A stretch of 64,000 nucleotides of DNA from Thalassia testudinum (lineage: Eukaryota; Streptophyta; Magnoliopsida; Alismatales; Hydrocharitaceae): NCBI GenBank assembly GCA_037157565.1, contig JAZHRO010000013.1, forward strand, positions 122,154,001 to 122,218,000, read 5' to 3'. Positions 55,535-64,000 of this stretch are shown in pieces. Positions within the stretch are counted from its first letter, which is position 1, and every line of letters starts with the position of its first letter. A model generated the notes under the pieces. That model was not told the DNA's origin, did not search any database, and saw nothing but the letters and a program-made list of their open reading frames with translations. Made by a program: the position numbers and the translations under genes.

Positions 55535-58227
55535 TGATGATAACATCATCATCTACTATAAGTAACTTTAATTAGTCATAATCCATTGATAAATGCTCCT
55601 ACATAACCGCCAGATGGTCGTAATTCACTGCATATCCTTTCTGAGAGATTAACATAAAACCAAGGTTAAAATTGTAATTTTACCATCATATGATAAATGT
55701 AGAATAACTGTGAGTTTTTCTAGGGATTAATTAAAGGTCAAATTGTCATTAGTATCCAATAAGAGGGTTCGTGCAAATAGAAACGGGTTTTCATGCATCT
55801 CGAGAATTAATAGACATCTGAAAACCTAAAAACAAACCTGTTTAATTAATTATGGTTTCGATCAGAATAAAATTCACCTAAACCTTCTAAAAATCATAGA
55901 AAAGTATTCTATAAGGTTTGGTACCTTTTATTTGACCATTGGAACCCATTTTAACCTAAAACAAAGTCTTATACAAATAGTTGCCCTAATTTGGGTTCTA
56001 CGTAAATTTCCCAGTTAAACTTGGTTAAAACTAAAATCCAACTTCATCATCAAATTTTTTGGATCCAAATTAGGCTTGTACTAAAATTTGGACCCAATTA
56101 GAGATCATCTTGACCTAGTTTGCAATTCAGTCCAGTCTGATTCTTTTTCTCACACTACACCACTAGCTTTTTGAAATCCTTGCAAAGAGGTCCCTAATTT
56201 TTTCATCATCTGAACAAATAGGTCCCTCCACCATTATCGTGGAGGAACTACTCTGACAATCTTTAATCAGAGATTTCTCTCTAATTTCTTAATGAATCCC
56301 TTCCAAAATTGGAAGGAGAATTCCTTGCTTAATCCTCTTCCATCTGAGCCACACATTGGGCTCTGATTCCTACTCAAAGGCTCATGCAAATTGTTTGAAG
56401 GATCGGGTCTCCTATTTTGTGAAGCTTCGAAACTTCCAAGCTTGGAAAGCTTCCTTGAGGCCTATATAAGGACCCTTGAGGATAAACCATCCTCCTTAGC
56501 TTGGTTTGGAGGCCGGATACCCCCTTCTTCCCTTCTCCTCGACCTCCTTCTTGGCCAACTCCAGCAAGCCCTCCGACCACCTTCCTCATCCACCCTCACA
56601 GACAATAGCGGGTGGATTCTCCTTCCCCACAATCGTCCGTGTCTTGTGGTACCAGCAGACGTCGTCTCCCTCCTTTCCTCGCCGTTCGTCCACTAGAGAT
56701 TTCTCCTTCTCCGGCACCGACCAATCAAAGACAGTGCCTCTCCGTCCATTTCATCCCTTAGACTTAGGTTAGTTAGGTTCCCTTAGATCCTTAGGTTAAT
56801 TCTCTCCCTTTTAAACCTTGTTTTGACCCACGTTTCTGCCGTTCACCTCCATCTTCCTCCTCTTCGGCCACACCACCGATGAGTCCACCCCACCTACACA
56901 GTTCACCAAACACCTCACCATCAAGTCCACAAGCTTCGCTGTATGCCTTTGCACAAAACCCCACAATCTATTTATCATTCCATCCACCCAAAAGCGCCAC
57001 TGAACAACCCACCTTCATGCAACCTCCTCCGCCTTCGCCAGCCACCTACAACCACTCTTACACCACACCAACACCACCGTCACCTTTTCCAAGACTAGGC
57101 AAAGCTTCTGAGATGTTCTAATGTGGCCACAAGGCCTTATTTCATGTTCTCAGGTTCCACGTCATAGCACCACCATCACCTCCATCTTCTTCAGCTACAA
57201 TAGCTGCATCAGGCTGTGTTCTCTATCAAGGATACTCCCAAGCCGTGCGGAATCCTCCCAGGTGTCCTTCTAGGCACCTAATTCCATCGAACATAGCTAC
57301 AGCCACCATCAATTGGATCATCAACCAGGTACTGCACTCGTATGAAGAAGGCATGGGCTAATAGTCCCACACTGTGGGAATTGGGAGCAACGCAGTAGAA
57401 TAAATTGATTTTGCGCCAAGGCTTTATCGCCTCGACACACTGAGGGTGAGGTACTCGCTTCACCTGCTCACCCATACCTGCCTAAACCTCCACTCCTCAG
57501 CTACTACCCATGCCAGTAGCCTTAGACCCAATACTGCTTATACCCGAATACCTGATTGGCTGGCCGATTGTCTGAGAGAGGAAAGGAAGGAAAGAGAGAG
57601 AAAGCAAGGGAGGGGTGTTTTTGCTCTCTGAAGTTTAACTCTGTGCAGACACTTAGCCGCTAAGGGAATTGTTCCCTTATGCTTGTGAAGAAGTGGCTCT
57701 AAAGGAAGGAAGGAAAGAAGAAGAAGAAGAAAAAAAGAAGGCCTATGCAGAGAAAGAAGAGGAGAAAGGAAGAAGGCTCTCTAAGAGCACTTAGCAATGA
57801 CATTTAAGTCGTCTGATTATCCAAAGAGATGTATGATCACTGTAGCATTCAAGCTACTGTTGGTTTATTTGATATAATTGATAGTTGGATGCATGCTTAA
57901 CTTTAGGAGGATATAAGTGGTGATTCAAATCACCATTGTTTTTTATCCTCTTTTCTTTTTGTCCTCATATTCTTGAGATACATTGGATTTCATTGAATAG
58001 TTAATGTGACAGGATTTCATTAATTGAATATCTTGTATTTAGCTTATTTCCTGTGCTCATATATATATTCATTTCGATTAGTGCGTGAATTACAATCCTT
58101 GCTCCTTATGTTCAGCCTTGGACTTCATTTTAGATATTTGAGTTATAAATTATATTTGTTCATCGAGCTATTTAGGAGATTTTGCTACAATGAAACATAT
58201 TTAAATTCCTATCTAGTCCTATCAACA
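55535..58227 (+). mobile_element. Solo LTR B (+) inside the E6 protease
   Basis: It starts TGATGATAACATCATCATC and ends GTCCTATCAACA (2693 bp). Flanking pentamers GGACC (55530-55534) and AGACC (58228-58232) form a target duplication with one mismatch. Removing it rejoins the protease reading ELDLG..PLQHIDVT. No internal sequence is attached, so LTR-LTR recombination probably removed the rest. TATA box at 56463-56469. Internal ORFs (56391-56772, 56879-57121) look like Pro/Ser-rich LTR sequence. Confidence 0.85.
56463..56469 (+). promoter_or_regulatory. TATA box of solo LTR B
   Basis: TATATAA in GGCCTATATAAGGACC. Confidence 0.7.
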
Positions 58228-58232
58228 AGACC

Positions 58233-60245
58233 TAAATCCAACTCTTCATATAATTCCGTGGGGATTAAATTGATGGAGGCACCAAGGTCCAGTAAGGCTC
58301 ACTCCATGATAAAGCCATCTATTTCACATGACATTAAGGGGGTCCCCGAATCTTTCTTTTTGGGAGAGAGCTTACTTAGGATGATGGCATTGGCTTGCCC
58401 AAAAACTATGAACCTCTTTTATGATTTGGCCTGGCGTTTTGGTGTGCGCATTTCCCTAAGAAATTTTGCATAGGCCAAGATGTTCTCAATAGCTTCAAGG
58501 AGTGGTATATTCACTTGGACTTGCTTTAAAATATTGAGCCACTCCTTAGATTCAATGGTTTTCTTTTCCTTGGATTTTTTCAAGGCATCAAGAAAGGGTA
58601 CTTTAGAGAAATCATGAGTGTTCAAATCTTGAGCCTTGTTTTCTAGATTAGCTTGGACTCCCAGGTCAGATTTAGGCTCCTTAAGATCATGGTAAGATTT
58701 GGATGTAGAAGAATAAGGATCTTGGATTTGTTTCCAACTTCTCAAGGTGACAGTACAGGCATAAGAATTAGGGTTGGAAGGGTGAGGTGGGTTTTGCAAA
58801 ATGGGTTGAGCCTAGGTTGGGTTGGGGTTAACAAAGCCAAGTCAGTGCTGGGGAGCAAGTTGAACTATATGTGCCAGTTGCTCCCGTGTGTTGTGTTGGT
58901 TATCCCTACTAAAGTTTCTATGGCTGGGGACAGGTTGGGATGGTAGCATCCCATGTTGTCTAGCATCTACTAATTGGTCTAACGTCCCGTCAACTCGGTC
59001 CTTAATTGATTCATTTCTTCTTTATGTCTCAAATTCATTTCCCACATTTCTTTAAGGATGAAACTCATATCAGATGGGTGGGTTTTCTGAGTAGGCTACT
59101 GCTGACAAGTGCAAGGTTGTGTGTACCTACTAGGTTGCCCATAAGTACTAGGCTTAGTCAAGTTAGGTCCCTCTGAAGGTTTCTGACTTGACCAAGCAAA
59201 TTTAAGATGATTATGCCATCTAGGGTTGTAGGTGTGAATATGGGTCATTTCTAGTGTATCCCTGAATTGCATTAACATCCTCAAAATAAATAGGCATAGG
59301 GATGCCTAACTCAGAGTTTGAGGGCATCAAGGCCCCTCCTTGGTACCCACAAAGAGATGGGTCCAAGTAAAGTTGGCTCATGGGTGGAGCCATGATTAGG
59401 TCATTAATACTGTGCACTACTTCCTGACATAGAGGATGGGGAAGTTGAGTGCAGGTTAGAATATAAGTTCCTTGGGTATGAATAGGGTTTACTTTGGAAT
59501 GTGCACCTAAGGAATTCCTACCCTTCAGGAGGTTATCCAATTTCTTATCCAAATTCTCTACATTTTCTCCAACAAGTTCCACCTTATCCAGTCATTGTGC
59601 AATCAGTTCTAAATCAACCGAATTTGAATTATCCTTAACTTCATAGACTCTGCTCTGTTGAAGGCGGGCATCGAGGCATTGTTGAGGGAATTTCACTCAT
59701 ATTCTCAAATAATTCAAAGGCTCCCTCAGCATCTTTGCTTAGGAAATTGCCCCCACATGCTACATCAACAAAATTCTTCAAATTCTCACTTAACCCATAA
59801 TAAAAAATATGGGTCAAGTGCCACTTGGGAATCCCATGATGAGGGCATTTCCCAGCTAAGTCATTAAATCTCTCCCAAGCCTCATGCAATTGTTCCCCAA
59901 GGTTCTACTTAAAGGTTGCAATGGCACATCTAAGAGAATTTGTTTTTCCTATGGAAAAGAATTTCTTCAAAAAAGTGCTTCTCAAATCTTCCCAAGTTAG
60001 GATTGGTCTACCAATTATCCTCAACCATTGAGTGGCTTTATCTTTTAAAGCAAATGGGAACATTTTCAACATTAAGGTATTTTCGTTCATGTTCCTCAAG
60101 CCAAAGGTCCTTCCTATGTGTAGAAGTTCTTCAAGGTGATGGAAGGGATCATCGGAGTTGTGGCCATGGAAGTGGGGAAATAGATTAATGATTTGTTGTT
60201 TGAGCTCAAAATCATCCCCATCCTGAGGTACCCTAACAAAAGGTT
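58233..60245 (-). pseudogene. E6 Athila-type gag and protease N-terminal half
   Basis: From 60245 on the minus strand: LKQQIINLFPHFHGHNSDDP, MFPFALKDKATQWL, TWEDLRSTFLKKFFSIGKTN and LHEAWERFNDLAGKCPHHGI, GLSENLKNFVDVACGGNFLS: the retrotransposon gag domain of Athila elements. A spacer with YNPRWHNHLKFAW (about 59220) follows, then VNIPLLEAIENILAYAKFL (about 58490) and the protease start with LDLGASINLIP (about 58290-58260), where Asp is the catalytic residue. In-frame stops include TAG after IATFK, TGA before ALLDLG, and others. Interrupted at 58232 by LTR B. Confidence 0.85.
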
Positions 60246-60261
60246 CCGGTTGGGAGAGGTA

Positions 60262-62227
60262 TACTACTCTACTAAGTAGAATTTTAAAGTAGAGTTAAAT
60301 TATGAAGAATATAAGAACTTTCGTAGCATTAGGACAGCCCTAGAGACCCTCCTAAACCCTAACCACCCTTAGATTAGGTCACCGCAGCCCAGGATACCTC
60401 AAAACCCTCATTCCAACCCATATCTAGACATCCAGGTAGGTTGCTAGACGTCTAGAACCCCTAGACACAGGCCACAGACCTAGAACCCAACTCTGCTGGA
60501 AAATTGGATGTCTAGACAAAGTGTCAGACGTCCAATTTCTACATAATTCCAAGATAGAACCTAAACTCCTCCCTGACTCAACTTTGGACATCCAGACCAG
60601 AGTTCTGGACTTCTGATTTTGAAATATAAGTTGTCTGATTATAAAATCAGACCTCTACAACCCTTCTCCAATCCCTGTTTTTGAAATCAAGCTTGGATCT
60701 TGATTCCCTAAGACCCTAAACCCAATTCTACACCCTAAGGAACCTAAATTAAGGTGCTCTAAGCCTAGTACACCACCCAAAGACCCTCCTAAGAACCTAA
60801 TTAGGTTCTCACTAACCCCAATTGACTTGGATCAAGTCAATCACACTTCACCTAGTCAATTGGACTCAGAGTCAAATTGAGCTCAGATCTCAACCAACAC
60901 AAGCCTAATTAGACCTATTGAGGGTCTAATTGACTCAAGCCTGACCTAATTGGGTATCTTCTCTCCCAATTAGACACACATCCACTCAATTAAACTTGCA
61001 CTAGGTTTAATTGCACTTTCACATTAGCATTAGGGTTTATAACCCTAATTCTAGGAGCCTACCAAAACCCAATCACCTAGACCTATAGGACTTGACCTAG
61101 ACCACTCACACACCCACCTAGTCACGCACACACAAACACATAGCTGCCACCTCTAGAGTTCTCTAGAGCCTTCCAAAGGTAGTGCCACCTTGAAGACTAA
61201 AAATATTCTTAAGTAGTCCACAACTTACCTCCATGGAAAGTGGATCTAAGGAGACCCACTCCCTATCTCTCTAGCCGCCACCTAATCCTACTTCTAGAGA
61301 ATTCCATAATTCTCTAGAGGGTCACTCCCTTAGCCTCTCAAGAGTCTACAAAAAGACCCTCTTGGGTGACCATGTACCCCATCTAGCCATCTACCTTTAG
61401 CTCCATTCGAGGTGCACCTCCATCTCCACGAGTTCCATCATCTCCACCACTCCACCTCCACATCCAAGGATAGAGAAGCTCTCCACCACCTCTCAAGAGG
61501 CCGGCCTACTGACCATTGGTCATCCCTCTATTCCCTCCTACCACCTCAAGCCCCCACAAGCCATTGGAGACCACCTCCAATGCCCAAATTTCTCTTAGAT
61601 AAGTTGTTCTTCATAGTTTAATTTCCGTATTAATTTCCTACTTAGTAGTGTAGTCATCCTCTACCTGAATGATGCATGCATAATCTTACGTAGATACATG
61701 CATGCATCCATTTTCTGCTAGCTAGAATCATTGCTTTAATCATTCATGTACAAGCTTCCCTCGAAAAATGATTGTAATGAAAATATTTGTGAAGGAATGA
61801 AATCATCATTATCTATCTCTATTATGATCATGAGTTCCCTGATTTAATTTCCTATTACATTGCAACAAAATATCTGTTGTGGAAGATATAGAAGATTTGA
61901 CGATTAATGAATATTCTATGGGTCGCCATCATATAGTTAAGATAGTGTGCACAGACATGCATACTTTCATGTTCATATTGTTTTTGACTCACGTGCACGT
62001 CTTACGAGTTAACAATGCAACTGGCAAATTGTATATTCGTACTTTAAATACCAGACTCCAATTTTAAGCAAGTAGTGAAAGATCAAAAATCAATCTCGCT
62101 TTTCTACACACCTCCCTGAGATTGACCAGGACTCACCGTCTCCTTAATTAAAATGTTTTGTTGAGTCATATTTTGCAACTATACTACAATGCTTTTCCTA
62201 TCAAATCCATGATCTACAATTCCAACA
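60262..62227 (+). mobile_element. LTR of E7 (family E, +), 5'-truncated
   Basis: It aligns with the E4 LTRs read in reverse: CTACT.AGTAG..TAAAG, ACCACCCTTAGA.TAGGTCACCGCA, then the GACATCCAG and GACGTC sites, CAATTGGACTCA stretches and TCTCTAGAG clusters. The TATA box is changed to TACAAAA (61347-61353). It ends ATTCCAACA two bases before a PBS, so it is a 5' LTR. The first roughly 200 bp are missing at the junction with E6. Confidence 0.8.
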
Positions 62228-62229
62228 AA

Positions 62230-62247
62230 TGGTACCATTGCCGAGGA
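62230..62247 (+). other. Primer-binding site of E7 (tRNA-Asp type)
   Basis: TGGTACCATTGCCGAGGA followed by GGCAACG. Confidence 0.75.
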
Positions 62248-63273
62248 GGCAACGTAATTTTCATTTGTGATTTTTATGAGCCTAACATTGGGAAAATTGC
62301 TTCTTCTTGCTTTTTGATGTACAAGTAATGAAGAGTGGAATCTATGCACACATCGGGTGTAATTGAAAAAAATCAGGTGCACATCACTATCCTAGCTTAG
62401 AATTTCCCTTTCTGAATCCTATGTAGATTTGAATTCTAAGTAGAATTTAATTTTTGAAAAAAAAGAAAAAAATTTGCATATTTTTGTGAAAAAAAGGGGA
62501 AAAAAATTAGGCTTTAGATTTAGGGTTCCTTTTGAATCTTAGGTTAGAGTTGTTTGAAAAAAAAGAAGAAAAAGAAAAAAAATTGAAAATTTTCCGCTCC
62601 AAAAGGAAAAAAAGTTTTGAAAAAGTTTGAAAAAGTTTTGAAAAAAAGATTCAAAAAAAAAGAAGAAAGTTATTTTGGTGAAAAAGTTGGGATTTTGAAT
62701 TTCAAACTCTTTCGAAAGCCTTTTCATCACCCATCAAAATTTAGCCTGATTTTTTTATCTGATTAAAAAAATAGATTTTCGAATAACTATTGAGCCAAAA
62801 ATTATGAAATTCGGGCAAAAGTTATATTTCAAACCAACTTTCAAATGGCATCGTTCATTTAAAAAAATGTAACCGCGGAATTTTTAGAAATTTGTGAATA
62901 CGAGGGGGTCAAACCGACTCAAATTTGAAAATTTTCAAATTGCAAAAAGCGATTTCGAATAACACACGAATTAGGTTTGACCAAAAATGGTAGGGTTTGA
63001 AAGATTATCAAGCTATTATTCATTTCCATATTTTTCCTAAATTGAAAAATCGACAAGGGGTCAAAATTCCATATCTGACCCTATGAAAATTAAAAATTCA
63101 TATTTATTCGATTGAAATAGAAAATTTGAAAAAAAAATTCTATAGAGAGATAATCAAAAAATGAATCCACCTGTCAAATTTCAAATCAATTGGATTCAAA
63201 TTGTGATATAGAGAATAGTTTTAATATGAATATTAGTCTTCGATAGCGATTTTACGTGGTCTGTAAAATACGT
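62248..63273 (+). mobile_element. Leader of E7, cut by LTR F
   Basis: Noncoding. 62870-63090 aligns with the E4 leader read in reverse (AGGGGGTCAAACC, ATGGTAGGGTTTGAAAG, GGGGTCAAAATTC). A-rich tracts at 62450-62700. It stops at 63273, where LTR F begins; its ORF region would lie beyond the window. Confidence 0.65.
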
Positions 63274-64000
63274 TGTTGTAACGCGCAAAACCGATCAACT
63301 CTTAAATTTATATTCCTAGATAGGGGAGTATCTAGGGTCGTCCAAGGAGGCCAAATGTTTGCAAAAGTGATTCTCTTGCTTGGAATACAAATCTCAACTT
63401 TCTTTTTGGTATTTTTCAATATATCATTTTTTTGTTTTAAATTAAGACAACACGTGAAGTGGTGGCGGGAAGGTGATTTACACTTCAATTTAAAATACTA
63501 CTTCTAAGTGGCAAGTAAAGCCTCTCCCTAAGCTCACTCTATGCAAGTGGAGGCCTAGAATAATTAGGGAGAGGGAGTGAAGAATGCTAAAAACAAGCAA
63601 GTAGAAATGTAAAATAGAAAATTGCAGAGAAGGCAACTTAGATCGATGAAAAGTGTTTTACAAAAAAAACCTAGTAGAGGAATGCTTCTACTACTAGAAA
63701 AATTAAATAAAGAAAAGTAAACACAAATCCTCTAGATAGATGGTGAAGAAGAGGGCTTCTTGCTCCAAGGTTGGTGGCTCCCAAGCTTGAAAAGAATCCT
63801 CAAGCTCCTTCCTTACTGTGCTCCGCCAAGGTGATATCCTCCAAGGCAAGCCCTAAGGGGGCATGCCATAAGCTTCTCTCCAAGGGTGGACGTCCACCCT
63901 AGGTCCTTCTCCTTTGCCTGGCCATCCTCCTTGAAGTGGAAGAGTCCTCCTCCTTGGCGTGGCCCAAGTTGAAGAGAGTGGGGAGAAGAAGGCACCAAAA
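63274..64000 (-). mobile_element. LTR F (-), runs off the window
   Basis: The minus strand ends CGCGCGTTACAACA-like at 63274. It matches the plus-strand LTR F at 3060-4778 in the ACGACCCTAGATAC segment and the GACGTC palindrome (63883-63900, 18 bp perfect). No PBS lies on its left, so it should be the 3' LTR end of a minus-strand element inserted in E7. Confidence 0.6.
63883..63900. promoter_or_regulatory. 18-bp GACGTC palindrome in LTR F (-)
   Basis: AGGGTGGACGTCCACCCT is perfectly palindromic, extending the 14-bp version at 4268-4281. Confidence 0.65.

Larger units (their letters stand above)
53954..60261 (-). mobile_element. Element E6: Athila-like element with gag and protease, no RT
   Basis: Minus-strand order: gag (60245-58419), protease start (58418-58233), solo LTR B insertion, protease end (55529-55320), acidic module and C-terminal peptide (55250-54388), AGGA-loop hairpin, start of a 3' noncoding region cut at 53954 by E5. 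The protease is followed by the acidic module instead of reverse transcriptase. Its own LTRs and leader are missing. Confidence 0.8.

Noticed and set aside
1..64000. Host protein-coding, tRNA or rRNA genes
   Set aside because: No ORF with a host-gene domain, no cloverleaf and no rRNA segment was recognised; all sizeable coding similarity is to retroelement proteins.

Overview
The window is flowering-plant repeat DNA. I found no host gene, tRNA or rRNA. Nearly every base belongs to nested or broken LTR retrotransposons, plus one LINE. The plant assignment rests on Athila-type gag and protease remnants, Copia/SIRE-like and Tekay-like fragments, tRNA-Asp-type primer-binding sites (PBS) and LTRs of 1.7-2.7 kb. 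I cannot name the species. Family letters A-F and H, and element names E1-E7, are my own labels.

Layout. 1-2588: 3' end and 3' LTR of E1 (family D, +). 2589-3059: unassigned. 3060-4778: LTR F (+). 4779-6428: truncated LTR B (+). 6429-17747: element E2 (family C, +), with a 5'-truncated LINE (6492-9650, -) in its 5' LTR. 17748-18315: piece of an LTR A (-). 18316-20109: broken Copia pol (-), fused to a Gypsy gag, iMet PBS and 2.7-kb LTR H (20110-23799, -). 23800-25766: internal remnant of a B-family element (-). 25767-35934: one LTR B (-), split by the complete element A (26208-33992, +, duplication CTACT). 35935-36169 and 45687-46740: 3' region of a second B-family element (-), split by the complete element E4 (36170-45681, -, duplication TTGAA). 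46741-53953: E5 (family D LTR, -). 53954-60261: E6 (Athila-like gag and protease, -), split by a solo LTR B (55535-58227, +). 60262-63273: E7 (family E LTR and leader, +). 63274-64000: LTR F (-).

The main observation is a group of elements (A, E2, E4, E5, E6) in which I find no reverse transcriptase, RNase H or integrase. They share one architecture: a tRNA-Asp-type PBS followed by a complementary GGCAACG; an ORF with a Tyr/Pro-rich start, an acidic middle and a conserved C-terminal peptide resembling FGVGLHHQLVHICGPLI; a hairpin with an AGGA loop whose arms change in a compensating way; a G-run; a long 3' noncoding region, which in C, D and E families carries repeated CCACCAAATA boxes; a GCTAG-GGA-CTAGC hairpin; a polypurine tract; and an LTR starting TGAT with its own inverted repeat. 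E6 still has Athila-type gag and protease joined to the same acidic module, which suggests the group is a non-autonomous branch of the Athila lineage that needs replication enzymes from a partner.

The LTRs carry TATA boxes and strong ACGT-centred palindromes. All coding regions seen are interrupted by stops or frameshifts. LTR divergence in A (about 61 differences in 1785 bp, counted by hand) suggests an insertion a few percent of divergence old.
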